Source of the DNA: Malassezia japonica
Taxonomy: Eukaryota > Basidiomycota > Malasseziomycetes > Malasseziales > Malasseziaceae
Length of the DNA stretch: 64,000 nt
Reading direction: 5' to 3'
Assembly (NCBI RefSeq): GCF_029542785.1
Contig: NC_083378.1
Span: 186,001-250,000 of the forward strand
The notes beneath the pieces are model-generated. The model saw only the letters and a program-made list of their open reading frames with translations. It searched no databases and was not told where the DNA came from. The first letter of the stretch is position 1; every line of letters begins with the position of its first letter. Position numbers and translations under genes: made by a program. Of this stretch, positions 1-12,165 are shown piece after piece.

Positions 1-1701
1 GTTCAGCAGGACGTACTTGAGGTGCACACGCACCGCCTCGCCCTCGCGCCGTGCGTGCACGAGAACTTTTCCGTTGCGCGCACGGTCGCCGAGAGCCAGG
101 AGAAAGCTCTCGACGAGATGCATCGCATGGATCTTGCTGTGCCGCGACGGCGCCTCGCCGGCATGCTCACGCAGCCAGAGCTTGTCTGCATAGCCGCTAA
201 TCTGAATAAGCCAGTCCACCTACCTTGCGTGCGATTCGCGTGTCTTTCAGCCAATGCTCGAGGCGCAGGAAATTGATTTGGTCGACCGTTCCTCCCAGCT
301 TGGACACGAGCTGCGCGGTGGTCAGCGTCTCGCTGCCGGGCGAGCGCGACGCACAGAACGCCTGCAGCGCCGCAAGGAGGACCTGGAGCGTGCGCAGGTG
401 CTCCTCGTTCGAGCCTTTGAGGCGCATCGAGAAGCGCGACAGGTACGCATTGACCTGAAAAGCAGCCTGTTCAATGTGCGCCTGCGACAGTTCGATCGAG
501 TAGGTCGCGAGAATCGTGTCGATGAGGTTGTGCGCCTCGTCGATGATGACCACCGCGTCGTCGAGGTCGAGCGCGAGCGCGTCGCGCGCGTCCTGCTGGA
601 GCAAGAGGTTGTATGGCAACGTCACGAGCTCGGCCTGTGCAAGGCTCTTGCGTGCGCCAAAGTACGGGCACGTATGCATCGCCTTGCCGAGCTGTACGAG
701 GTCCTCGATATCGCGCACGTCCGCCTGGGTCAGTGGGACGACGTACCAAGGCGTGGTCGCGGAATGCATTCATTTTGGCCTCGCCGGCCGCGTCCTGTGC
801 GGGAAGGTACGCACACCGCTTCTTGGACTTGCCCGACTCCATCAGCTCCAGGCACCGCTCGTTCATAGCCTCGGTGCCAAACGTGGCACCGACGCGCTGG
901 ACATCGGCATTGATGCACATTTGCTTCCTGCTGCCGAGCGCGACGGTGCGCACGGGGTCGTCGGCGGCGCCCTGCCCAAACGCCGTGCGTTTCAGCTCGT
1001 GGATCAGCTGCGAGAGCTGGCTGTGTGTGCGGCTCGCGTAGTACACCTTTGGCGTCGTCGCCGGCTCTTCGTCCGGTGCCGTGTCCTTTTCCACGCTCGT
1101 CTCGAACGCGGCCATCATGGCACGCACCTCGTCCGAGACGAAAGGGACCTGCGGAGCCGCGTCCTTCGTGGTCCGTTTCTGCTCGTCATAGTCGCCCACG
1201 AGAAAGTCCGAGTCGGACTCGTCGCCGTCGGTGTCGAGCCGCTGTCGCTTCTTGTCCGTGCGCCCCTCGGGCCGTTTCTCGTCCTTGGCCCGCTGCCGGA
1301 TCGCACGGAGCTTTTCGCGAAACTCGGCGTGGCGTGCCTCGAGCGCCTCGCGCTGCTTGGCCTGGTCGTGCGCGACGACCCAGTCCGGCTCCGTGTCTTG
1401 GTCGTCGACCCCCTTTTCCACGACGCCGACTTGAGCGCGCTTGCGATGGAGTGCCATCCATGTAAACGCGCTGCACAAGAGGCTCAGCGTTTTACCCTGG
1501 GTGAGCCGTGCGACGTACGGTGCCGGTGGGGCTTTCAAAGACGCCTGCGCGCCCCTCTTCGATCGCGCGAAAGAGCTCCTCCATGAGCTGCAGCTGGATA
1601 TCATATGCGACCGGGTACGGAAAATGAAACGCGCGTGAGCGTCCCTCGGCATCCTCTCCCTCGCCCGGCACACGCAGCGCGAGCGACGTCGAGTGCTGCA
1701 T
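1..1701 (-). CDS. CHL1: Chl1/DDX11-type ATP-dependent DNA helicase (C-terminal part missing at window edge)
   Basis: Iron-sulfur superfamily 2 DNA helicase of the XPD/FANCJ/Chl1 group, nuclear, needed in this family for sister-chromatid cohesion and fork processing. Exons are 1519..1701, 747..1496, 224..724 and 1..201; the 22-nt introns 1497..1518, 725..746 and 202..223 all sit in phase 0. Seen in order: an N-terminal FPYPVAYDIQLQLM segment, a Walker A P-loop (SPTGT|GKTL, split by intron 1), an acidic linker, YASRTHSQL near residue 210, four spaced cysteines (CINADV, CLELM, RCAYL, TCPYF) fitting the 4Fe-4S domain, and the Walker B DEAH in VIIDEAHNL. The last visible exon reads into a segment ending HLKYVLLN, typical of the helicase core. 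The ATG at 1701 places the P-loop close to the N-terminus, as in the family. About 545 codons are visible; motifs III-VI lie outside the window. The long charged insert between P-loop and YASRTHSQ fits Chl1 better than XPD. Confidence 0.9.
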
Positions 1702-1900
1702 CGCGCGCCGAGAGTCCAGCTCCGAGTGGAGGTCAATTGGCGAAATTGGGCGGAATAGAGTTGGGCTACGGGGACGAAAACTACATCAATTGTGTCGTGA
1801 TGGTATGCAGGGCGAGTTGCTTGAGAGGTCCGGGGTAGCCGTATGGACGCATGACACTTGGCTGACTTGGTCTACAGTACAAGAGTGGTGCGCTCCAAGC
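1702..1900. other. Short intergenic region between CHL1 and GFA1
   Basis: This 199-bp gap lies upstream of the CHL1 start and downstream of the GFA1 stop, so it should hold the CHL1 promoter and the GFA1 3' UTR. I see no ORF, RNA gene or repeat in it. Confidence 0.5.
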
Positions 1901-4072
<2,172 letters not shown>

Positions 4073-4651
4073 TTTCCTCACTCAGGGCTTGTGAAGCAAA
4101 GGAATGTTCGACAATGGAAGCACGCTACCCGCAAACAGTGGCGAGGGGCAGGCCGTACGTGAGTCGATGTAGAAAGCAGCGCGAGCGCGAGCAGCTGACG
4201 CGTCTTCTCGCCAGCAGCAGCGCCCCGCCTACTTTAGCCAGTCGCCCGCAGCCTACTGCACAAAATGCAGGGTTGGATTCACATGCAGCAATTATCCGCC
4301 CTATGTCCTCTCGTGTGGATGGCTTTGACCGTGTGGTGCCCAATGAAAATCCAGTACGAATTTGTTCACTAAATTTTGCGTAGATATACAACCAAGCAAC
4401 ACTTCGACGCGCATGCACCGTAACCTTGCATCCGAATGCAGCTATTCGCCCACAATAAACACTTTTCCGTCCGGGTCCAGGGCGCCTACGCCCATGTGAT
4501 TTACATGCCAGAACGCCCGTATGCATGTGCGCACGGGCATATCGAAAGCGCGGCCGGCCGGACCCAAAAAAGGCAGCACGACGCGTCGCGCTGAGCTTGT
4601 GGATGGTATAGACTACGCACGAGAATCTCCGCATCCGTGCTTGGCTTGGCA
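4073..4651. other. Intergenic region: GFA1 promoter side and MMTAG2-like 3' flank
   Basis: About 580 bp between the GFA1 start codon and the stop codon of the next minus-strand gene. Minus-strand open frames run through part of it, but they have no recognisable motif and no splice-consistent extension, so I treat the interval as the GFA1 promoter and 5' leader plus the neighbour's 3' UTR. It is visibly less GC-rich around 4330-4460 than the flanking genes. No tRNA-like fold was seen. Confidence 0.4.
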
Positions 4652-5412
4652 TTACTCGAGTACGGGGGGGGAACGTTCACGCGTAGGCTCGGACGGGCGA
4701 ACGCCCGGCGAGGGCGGGCGGCGCTCGTAGCGGTGATCGCGGTCGCGGCGGTCGCGGTGGTCACGGTGGCCGCGGTCACGGTCACGGTCACGGTCCTCAC
4801 GGTGCCTCTCGTCGCGATAGCGGTCGTCGCGGTAGCGGTCGTCGCGGCGCTCACCGTAATGCTCGCGTCGCTCGTGCCGCCCATGCCGCGCACGCCGCTC
4901 CTCGTGCCGCGCACGCCGCTCTTCATGCCGTGCGCGGCGCTCTTCGTGCCGCGCTTTGCGTTCCTCACGCGACTCTGCGTCAGGCGGGGGGTATCGTCGC
5001 TTGGAGGGGTCGATCGGTGCGGCGTTGGCGCCAGTACGCGCCGGCGCGTCGTGCGAACCTTCGGCGAGGGCCGAGCCGACACTCGGTGCGCCGCTCAGTG
5101 CGCCGCCGCTACATTAGCATAGATACGTACAGAACCTCGTTCATAGCGTCCTGCTCGGCCTGCTTCACCTCGAGCAGCTCCTTGCGGCGCTTCTCGGCAG
5201 CGGCCTCCTTGTCTTTTACGCTCGCATCGCGGTTGTACCACTGGATATCGCGGCCCTGCTGCCACCGCCCTTTCGGCGCGGCGACCGAGTTGCCTAGATA
5301 GTTTTCGCGGTGCTTGTCCTCACGCACGACATCCCACGAAAAGTCCGCCTGGCCTCCGCGCGTACCGCCACGGCTGCGTCAGATGCTCTACGTACCCCGA
5401 CGATTCGTACAT
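4652..5412 (-). CDS. MMTAG2-like (multiple myeloma tumor-associated protein 2 family) RD/RE-rich protein
   Basis: Exons 5396..5412, 5131..5373 and 4652..5108 with 22-nt introns 5374..5395 and 5109..5130 give a 238-residue protein. The N-terminus (SSGRGGTRGGQ, then KHRENYLGNSV and GRWQQGRDIQWYNRD) matches the conserved signature of the MMTAG2/C1orf35 family, a eukaryotic nuclear protein of poorly defined role. A short coiled KEAAAEKRRKELLEVKQAEQ segment follows. The C-terminal half is low complexity: repeated RARHEER units, then RD/RDD/HRD-rich sequence resembling splicing-factor tails, ending RSPPVLE. Without intron 5374..5395 the Gly-rich start would be lost, which fixes the ATG at 5412. That ATG overlaps the ATG of the divergent BRCA2-like gene. 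The molecular function is unknown; an RNA-related nuclear role is only inferred from the tail composition. Confidence 0.85.
4730..4955. repeat. Degenerate tandem repeats encoding RD-rich and RARHEER-type units
   Basis: Two adjacent low-complexity tracts lie inside the last exon of the MMTAG2-like gene. On the plus strand 4730-4860 is built from variants of GGTCACGGT/GGTCGCGGC, coding for DRDR/DRDH on the minus strand. 4880-4950 holds about three near-identical 21-nt units coding for RARHEER. Copy number could vary by slippage. Confidence 0.6.
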
Positions 5413-7879
5413 GGCGACGAGGGGAAGTGCTCGGCCGAGACGCGAACCAACACGTCCGACGCGTCGACGTGCCATGGGCCCCGACACGGCATCGCCGCGC
5501 GTGCCGCTCGGCGAGGTGTCGCTGAATCGATCCAATTCCCATCCTGAACTGACGCAGGTGGGGGGGAAACCTATACGCGAGTGGAAGCGGCACAAGACAT
5601 GCGCCACAGCGGGCGTACTGCCGGTCCACATCGAGACGAGCAGCGAGGACCTCGCTGTGTGCGAGCAAGAGTTTGATCTCGACGGCGACACAGAGTTCTT
5701 TGAGTCGCTCGACGAGTCGGCATGGCTCATGCTTGATGCGGAGAGCGCGCCGCCCCCGCCGCCGGCCGCGGCGCCGGTCGGATTCCAAAAGGCGAACGGA
5801 AAGCGCCTGGCGCGCCCGAGCGCCGCAGCGCTGCAGCAGGCCGCCAAGCGCCTGCGCCTCGACGAGGAAAGCCTGGATGCGCACACGGACACACTGCGTG
5901 CGCCGGCGCCGATCAAGGCCGAGCCGGACGCTGGGTTCAGTGCCCTGTCGCAGGCCGAGAGCGACGCGCCTATGTCGAGCATGCCGAGCCAGCCGCATGC
6001 GCCGAGCCAGCCACTCGCGCCGAGCCAGCCGCTCGCGCCGAGCCCATCCAAAACGCCGCAGCGCGCTGCAAGCCACAAAACACAGACGCCGAGCCGCGCT
6101 CCGCCCCAGACGCCCACGGTCAAGACGAGCACGCCTGCCGAACCCCAGTACGGTGCGTTTGTCGCACGTCCTAGCGTGCGTGCGACGCCGCCCCAGACGC
6201 CGCCGGTGCGTGCGCGGCCCGGCAGTGCGCTCGGCACGGTCCGCTCGCGCGGTACGCCGCTCGGTGCGACGCCGCTCGGCCGCGCCTCGATCTCGGTCGG
6301 GATCACGCCGCGCGCGTACCGCACCGGCCTCGGTGCGTCTGCGCGGTCGTCGTTTACGCCTCCCTTTAAACGCACGCCGGCCGCCGCCGCGCCGCTGACC
6401 GAGCAGCGTCGTGCGCCCGAGCCCGTTTTTGACCTTGCCCCCCGCGACCGCCTTTCGTATACCCAATCTGGCCTTGTGCCTCGTCCGCGGTCGTGGGACA
6501 CGGCGGTAGCCGAAGGCGTGCCCGCCGAGGCGTGCCGCATCCTTGCGGACCCACCCTGTGCGGCGCACTATGCCTTTGGCGGGACGCACGGCGCCGAGGA
6601 GGCCGTAAAGACGCTGCATGCGCTCGGCGCCGAGCGTGCGTCGCAGAAATGGGTCGCGCACCACTGGGCGCTGATCCTCTGGAAGCTCGCGGCGTACGCC
6701 GCGTCTCAGCCGACAAACCACTGGTGGACGTGGCAGCGCGTCGTCGACCAGCTCCTGTACCGCTACGAGCGCGAGGTGCGCCGCGGCCAGCACAGCGCCG
6801 TCAAGCAGATCCAGGAGCGTACCGCGCCCGCGGACCGCCCCATGGTCCTCTGCGTGTACCACATCCAGCGCATGGCCGACGACGACGGCACCGCGACGCT
6901 CCTCCATCTGACCGACGGCTGGTACAAAATCCGCGCCGAGCTCGATGCGCCGCTGCAGCGTGCGGTCGACGCCGGCAAGATCCGCCTGGGCCACAAGCTC
7001 GGCATCGGTGCCGCGAAGCTGCATGCGTTTGGCGACGGGACGCCCGCGCTCGACGCGCTGCACACGTCCGACCTTGCGCTCGCCTCGAATTCTACCGTGC
7101 TTGCCCGATGGGATGCGCGCCTCGGGTTTCAGCGGACGTCGTTTGCGTCGAGTCTCGGGCGCCTCTCGAGCGACGGCGGGATGGTCGCGCTGATGGACAT
7201 TGTGCTCGATCGCGTGTACCCTACGGGCTACCAGGAAGGGCAGCTCGACGCGCGGGGCATCCCTACGTACGCCGGCCCCCAGCACGGCGAGGAGGAAGAG
7301 GCGGAGCGGCGTGCGGCGTGGGCGGCGCAGCGCTCTGCTGCCGAGAGCCGCCTGCGCACCGGCGCCGCGCGCGTCCAAAAAGTCCTTGCATGGCTCGAGG
7401 CGCGCGTGCAGCCCTGTGAGCCGACCGAGCCGAGCGCCACGGCCGATGCGAATGCGCTCCTCGGCCTGGTCGAGCGGTCCGAGGCGCCGGTCGAGGCGCT
7501 CGTCGCCGCGACGCAGCGCGACACGCAGACGCGGCTACGTGCGCTGCTGTGGAGCGCTCGCCTGCGCTCCATGGCGCTCGCTGCGCCGGATACCGACGCG
7601 TACCGCGCGGCGCTCGACGCCGAGTGTCACCCTCGCACGGTCCGTGCGTTTTGCATCGTGCGCTTCCACGACGCGCTCCCCCCCACGCGCCCCTCGCGGC
7701 GCACCGTCCAGCTTACTGTGTGGGACCCGCCCCCGCTGGCCGTCGGCCTGCGCTACACCGTCACGCACCTGGTCCCCACGCAGGCCAAGAGCTGGCGCCC
7801 CCGCACGGTGGAGGCGGACGTGATGCTCGCCACGACCCGGACCACGTGGTGGAGCCCCGGTAGGGTCCATAGCACGTGA
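5411..7879 (+). CDS. BRH2: BRCA2-like recombination mediator (Brh2 type)
   Basis: Loads Rad51 onto RPA-coated single-stranded DNA during homologous recombination in the nucleus; Brh2 is the well-studied Ustilago representative. The 822-residue frame has no intron. Near residues 124-148 it carries one BRC-like element (GFQKANGKRLARPSAAAL), the Rad51-binding repeat. A long Pro/Thr/Ser-rich linker follows, including three SQPLAPSQP-like copies. From about residue 345 comes the BRCA2 DNA-binding region: a helical domain (WVAHHWALILWKLAAY), OB1 (WWTWQRVVDQLLYRYERE, TDGWYKIRAELDAPL, LGHKLGIGAAKL), OB2 (RTSFASSLGRL, VALMDIVLDRVYP) and a C-terminal OB-like region (LRYTVTHLVPT). It is shorter than Ustilago Brh2. 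The start could be 5411 or the in-frame ATG at 5474; the first overlaps the start codon of the divergent gene. The only BRC repeat seen is this one. Confidence 0.85.
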   Translation: MATRGSARPRREPTRPTRRRAMGPDTASPRVPLGEVSLNRSNSHPELTQVGGKPIREWKRHKTCATAGVLPVHIETSSEDLAVCEQEFDLDGDTEFFESLDESAWLMLDAESAPPPPPAAAPVGFQKANGKRLARPSAAALQQAAKRLRLDEESLDAHTDTLRAPAPIKAEPDAGFSALSQAESDAPMSSMPSQPHAPSQPLAPSQPLAPSPSKTPQRAASHKTQTPSRAPPQTPTVKTSTPAEPQYGAFVARPSVRATPPQTPPVRARPGSALGTVRSRGTPLGATPLGRASISVGITPRAYRTGLGASARSSFTPPFKRTPAAAAPLTEQRRAPEPVFDLAPRDRLSYTQSGLVPRPRSWDTAVAEGVPAEACRILADPPCAAHYAFGGTHGAEEAVKTLHALGAERASQKWVAHHWALILWKLAAYAASQPTNHWWTWQRVVDQLLYRYEREVRRGQHSAVKQIQERTAPADRPMVLCVYHIQRMADDDGTATLLHLTDGWYKIRAELDAPLQRAVDAGKIRLGHKLGIGAAKLHAFGDGTPALDALHTSDLALASNSTVLARWDARLGFQRTSFASSLGRLSSDGGMVALMDIVLDRVYPTGYQEGQLDARGIPTYAGPQHGEEEEAERRAAWAAQRSAAESRLRTGAARVQKVLAWLEARVQPCEPTEPSATADANALLGLVERSEAPVEALVAATQRDTQTRLRALLWSARLRSMALAAPDTDAYRAALDAECHPRTVRAFCIVRFHDALPPTRPSRRTVQLTVWDPPPLAVGLRYTVTHLVPTQAKSWRPRTVEADVMLATTRTTWWSPGRVHST

Positions 7880-7981
7880 CCACGCGCCGCGCGCTTGCCA
7901 CGAGGCCAGAGAGTTTAGTGTTGGTTTGGCGCAGCGCAGAATACACAACGAGCCCCCGCCACGCCTCTGTTTCGGTGCACG

Positions 7982-10599
7982 ATGTCTGCGGACGTCCCTC
8001 GATACGGATTAGACCCTACCGTATCGCTTCCTGCCGCACCTCGTCGTGCGGTGCTCCAGTCGATCTCTGCGCAAGAATCGGTGCCGGTGCAGCGCCAAAC
8101 ATCCGGCGGAGCCGACCCCTACAAAGTGTCGGAGAACATGATACATGCCGAGGCGCAGGCCCAGGTGCGTGGCGCTCGCCGGCAGTTTGCCCCCCTTACG
8201 GGGATGGGCAACATTGTGCCTGCCGCGCAGCAGCCTGCCTCGCCGAAGCGTGCCGACCTGCCCGCGCCGGTGACCAAGGATACGGTCACGCACAATGCGA
8301 GTAAGAAGCCGCAGCTCCCTACCCCGCCCCGGACCATTGTGGACCCCAACGGAAACGAGTACGAGCGCCATGCCATGCTGGGCCAGGGCGGCTTTGCTCG
8401 CGTGTTCCACGTCACGGACAAGTACGGCCAGGACAAGGCGTTCAAGGTGATTGCCAAGAGTGCTATTATGCAGTCCAAGAAGAATCGCCAAAAGATCCTG
8501 GCAGAAATCATGATTCACAAGTCGCTGAAGCATGTGCACATTGTCGGCTTCGAGGACGTGTTTGAGGACTCGGAGAATGTCTACTTTGTCCTCGAGCTCT
8601 GCCACAACGGCAACATGAACGACATTGTGAAGCGCCGCGGCCGCTACCAGGAGTCCGAGGCGCGCTACTTTATGATTCAGATTCTTGCTGGGATCCAGAA
8701 CATGCACAACAACTCCATCATTCACCGCGACCTGAAGCTCGGCAACGTGTTCCTCGACAAGAACATGCAGATTAAAATCGGCGACTTTGGTCTCGCGGCG
8801 CTCCTCAAATACCCCGAAGAGCGCAAGAAGACGGTGTGCGGCACGCCGAACTATATTGCACCCGAGATCCTCTACGACCAGGGCGACGGCCACTCGTTCG
8901 AGGTCGACGTCTGGTCTGTCGGCGTCATTCTCTACACACTGCTCGTCGGCCGCCCGCCGTTCCAGACGAGCAACGTGCAAAAAATTTACGACCGCATCCG
9001 CCGTAACGACTACATGATCCCCCCGGAGGCGAACGTCTCGCACGAAGCGCAGCAGCTCATCCGCCAGATTCTCTCGCAGCGCCCTTGTACGTCGCTTTGA
9101 CTGACCCAGCCGAACGCCCGTCGCTCACGGAAATCATGGACCACCCCTGGTTCAGGGCGGGGACCGTCCCGCTGCACGTCCCGTCGGACGCGGTGCACCA
9201 GCAGCCGTACATCCCTACGCTCACAGAGGGCGAGAGCTTGCGCAACTTTGAGCAGCTCAAGGCCGCCGCCGACTGGCAGTCCGACGCCGAGCTCGAGGAG
9301 GCCGCGCCAGAAGTCCCGGCCAAGTCCACACGCGAGGACCTCCGCGTGCTCGAGGCCGTGGAAGAGAACCGCGACAGGATCGACCGCGAGTTCCAGCAGG
9401 CGATCCACCCGGGCAGCCCGATCTCGACGCTGCTCAAGGTCGGCCGCCAGCCGCTGGTCAAGGCGAACGTCCCGGCGCCGACGACCGCCACGGCGCTCAC
9501 AAACAAGCTGGGCCAGATGTCGCTGCGCACGCAGGACAAGGAGAACGCACAACGTGCGCACCGCACGGCGCCTACGCCGACCGACGACGCGCACCTGCGC
9601 CAGATGACCCAGGTCGTGGCCGGCACTGCGCCGACGCGCCCCCTGACCAGTATGGAGTTGATGGTGCACTATCTCAACGATGCGTTGCACCACTTTGATG
9701 CCGAGGACGAGAGCCCCCATGTGCCGCGCGACGCGGACAATGAGGCGGTGACCATTCCCCTCCCGGTCGTGGTCGAGGGCGAGGAAGGCGAGCTCCGTGC
9801 AAAGCCCGCGGCGCCCCGCCAGTTTATCATCTCCTGGCTCGACCACTCGGAGAAGTACGGGCTGGGCTATGCGCTGTGCAACGGCACGGTCGGCGTGCAC
9901 TTCCGCGACTCGACAAGCATGGTGCTGGCGCCCCGCCGCCAGACCTTTGACTATGTATACAACGTGCGCCTGCGCACCACCGACGCTGCGCCGCGCACCG
10001 ACCAGCTCCGTCGCGAGAACTATGCGATTCCGGCGGGGGCCGTGCAGGGCGCGGTGTCCGAGGCCGAGTGGCTGCCCCGCGAGCTGGTGAGCAAGTTTAA
10101 GCTGATGCGCTTCTTTGAGAGCGAGATCATGGAGCGCCTGTACGGCGCCGACAGCCCCCTCACCTACGTGGACGAGGAGCTTGCTGCAGGCATGGGCTTT
10201 GTCCACAAGTGGTACCGCTGCAAGCAGGCGATCGTCTTCCGCCTCAGCAGCGGCACTGTGCAGTTCAACTTTTACGACCATACCAAGCTCTTCCTGTCGT
10301 GCGACGGCCTCGTCGTCTCGGCGATCGACTCGCCGGACAAGACCGACGGCGTCCCGGTCCTTCGCACCTGGACCCTGGCCGAGATGGTGGCGATCGCGCA
10401 CCCGCGTCGCTCTGCCGCCGAGGCCGCCGCGGCGCAGGCGGTGGCCGGCGACTCGGCGCGGGACCGCTTCCCGCACTTTTTCCACACCAAGCCGAGCGAG
10501 CGCCGCTTCGTGCGCCAGCTGATGAAGAAGCTGCGCTACGTCCGCGACGTGCTCATGACCACGACCTCGGCGTCGCACGCGGCAGCAGGCGCCGCCTAA
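7982..10599 (+). CDS. CDC5: Polo-like kinase (Cdc5/Plo1)
   Basis: Ser/Thr kinase controlling mitotic entry, exit and cytokinesis. Exons 7982..9086 and 9110..10599 are separated by a 23-nt intron; the product is 864 residues. The kinase domain spans about residues 127-377: GQGGFARV glycine loop, FKVIAKS lysine, HRDLKLGN catalytic loop, DFGLAA, and activation segment KTVCGTPNYIAPE with the conserved Thr. The intron falls just before ERPSLTEIMDHPWF at the end of the kinase domain; without it the frame stops immediately. Two polo boxes follow: PB1 from about residue 606 (SWLDHSEKYGLGYALCNG) and PB2 from about 735 (WYRCKQAIVFRLSSGTVQFN). The linker contains RPLTSMELMVHYL and the destruction-box-like RQPL region. 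Lies 24 bp from the convergent decarboxylase stop. Confidence 0.95.
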
Positions 10600-10623
10600 T
10601 CGTCTCTCGTTAGCCTATAGTTG

Positions 10624-12165
10624 TCACTCTATCGAAGCAAGCCGCGCGACTTCCTCCACGAGCGCAAAGTAGTGCTCCGGGGGGGTGCGAGGATGGATGA
10701 CCAGCCGCAGGTAGTCGCCACTGCGCGTCGGCGCAAAGTCGACCGCAATGTGCCGCTGCTGCAGGAGCGCGGCATGCACGGCGCGCGTCGCCGCCGAGCC
10801 GGACGCGTACGGCGTGTGGACGCCGTTGGCGGCGCTTGCGGGGCTGATCGTAGTCCGCGGACGGAAACAGATTTGCAAAAAGAGCGGCTCGGCCAGTGGG
10901 CCGACTTCCAGCGCGGGGGACGTCCGGATGCGTGCGAGGACGTCTTGTGCGAGGCGCAGGCCTTGGTCGATGTGTTCGCCGAGCGCGCGCGTGCCGTACT
11001 TGCGCCAGGTCAGGTACAGCTTCAGCGCCTCGCCCCGCCGGCCGCAGCCGAGCGTCTTGGCGGCCATGTCCGTGATGCGCGTCTTCTGGGGGGTATGGGT
11101 GTCATGGAATAGGTAGCCAGCGTGGATCGCGTGCTCTTCCAGTACACGCGACTCGCGCACCAGCAAAAAGGAGCACTGGTGCGTGACATTGAGGAGCTTG
11201 TGGGGATTAATGGTCAAGCTGTTGGCCAGGTGCGTCCCCCGGAGCACGGTCGAGCGCAGGTACGGCGAAAAGATCCCGGGGCCGCCCCACGACGCATCGA
11301 CGTGCAGCCAGCAGTTGTACTGCTGGCAGAGCGCGGCAATCGCCTCCAGGTCGTCAAATGCGCCCAGCACCGTCGAGCCGCTTGTGGCGTTCACGAAAAA
11401 GGGCATACCAAAGGGGTGAGCTGGGTCGCTCGTCATTTCTGCGAGCAGGGATGCGAGTGCGTCGGGGCGCATGCGGCCGTGCTCGTCGCTCGGAACGTGC
11501 ACCACCGCGTCGGTGCCGAGGCCGGCTGCGAGCGCCGCACGGTCCAGACTAAAGTGGCTGTCGACGCCGGTGAGCAGCACCGGGCGCGCGCCGCGGCCCG
11601 TGCGCCCGATACGCGAGAGCTCTTGGACCAGGCCCCAGATACCGTCGCGGCGGAACGCGCCGTTAAACGCACAGCACAGCGAGGTCTGAACGGCAAGCGT
11701 GTTCGACGCACTGCCGCCGGGCATCGTTATGCCGTCCGCGTCCGTGCCAAAACCAAATATGGAGCACAGTGCACGCACACACTCCTCCTCGACCATGCTC
11801 AGCACGGGCGAGCCGGAAAAGACGTGGACGGAGGCGTTCATCGCCGAGAGGAGCATGTCGCCGCACATGCTGCTCACCGTCGGCGCAGAGTACAGCTTCG
11901 CCTGGAAACGGTCGGTCCATGGATTGACGCTGTTCTTGAGCAGGCTGCGCATCACCTCCATCAACTGCGCGTCGTCGACACCTTCGTCGGGCAGGGGGAG
12001 CGCCAGGTGGGAGCGGTACTCGGCCGGCGTCGTATAGGGCGTGACGAATGCATCTTCTCTTTCTCCCTCTCGCATCCACTCCTCGATCATCGCACAGACT
12101 TGAGGCGCAAGCCGCGCATACTCCTCCGACGAAACCTCCGCGTGAAGCGGCGAGACACTCACCAT
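10624..12165 (-). CDS. Group II PLP-dependent decarboxylase (glutamate/cysteine-sulfinate decarboxylase-like)
   Basis: A 513-residue intronless PLP enzyme of the GAD/CSAD/AADC group, predicted cytosolic. Seen: the substrate/PLP region TMPGGSASNTLA, NATSGSTVLGAFDD, the cofactor aspartate motif WLHVDASWGG, and the Schiff-base lysine in TINPHKLLN near residue 322. The C-terminal part (LRLVIHPRTP) fits the small domain. The first in-frame ATG is at 12165 (MVSVSPLHAEVSS); an upstream open stretch to 12222 begins with GTG and was not used. The family decarboxylates acidic or aromatic amino acids; the substrate cannot be told from the sequence. It resembles cysteine-sulfinate or aspartate decarboxylases more than the calmodulin-binding GADs, because no C-terminal Trp/Lys-rich tail is present. 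It is divergent from the next gene with 58 bp between the ATGs. Confidence 0.8.
   Translation of the reverse strand: MVSVSPLHAEVSSEEYARLAPQVCAMIEEWMREGEREDAFVTPYTTPAEYRSHLALPLPDEGVDDAQLMEVMRSLLKNSVNPWTDRFQAKLYSAPTVSSMCGDMLLSAMNASVHVFSGSPVLSMVEEECVRALCSIFGFGTDADGITMPGGSASNTLAVQTSLCCAFNGAFRRDGIWGLVQELSRIGRTGRGARPVLLTGVDSHFSLDRAALAAGLGTDAVVHVPSDEHGRMRPDALASLLAEMTSDPAHPFGMPFFVNATSGSTVLGAFDDLEAIAALCQQYNCWLHVDASWGGPGIFSPYLRSTVLRGTHLANSLTINPHKLLNVTHQCSFLLVRESRVLEEHAIHAGYLFHDTHTPQKTRITDMAAKTLGCGRRGEALKLYLTWRKYGTRALGEHIDQGLRLAQDVLARIRTSPALEVGPLAEPLFLQICFRPRTTISPASAANGVHTPYASGSAATRAVHAALLQQRHIAVDFAPTRSGDYLRLVIHPRTPPEHYFALVEEVARLASIE

Noticed and set aside
4125..4652. A 175-codon minus-strand frame upstream of GFA1
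   Set aside because: No similarity, unfavourable composition and position in the promoter region; adjacent gene ends at 4652 in another frame.
5294..7378. A 694-codon minus-strand frame opposite BRH2
   Set aside because: Arg-rich shadow of a codon-biased gene, no recognisable domain.
9010..10578. A 522-codon minus-strand frame opposite the polo-box part of CDC5
   Set aside because: Shadow frame with no motif.
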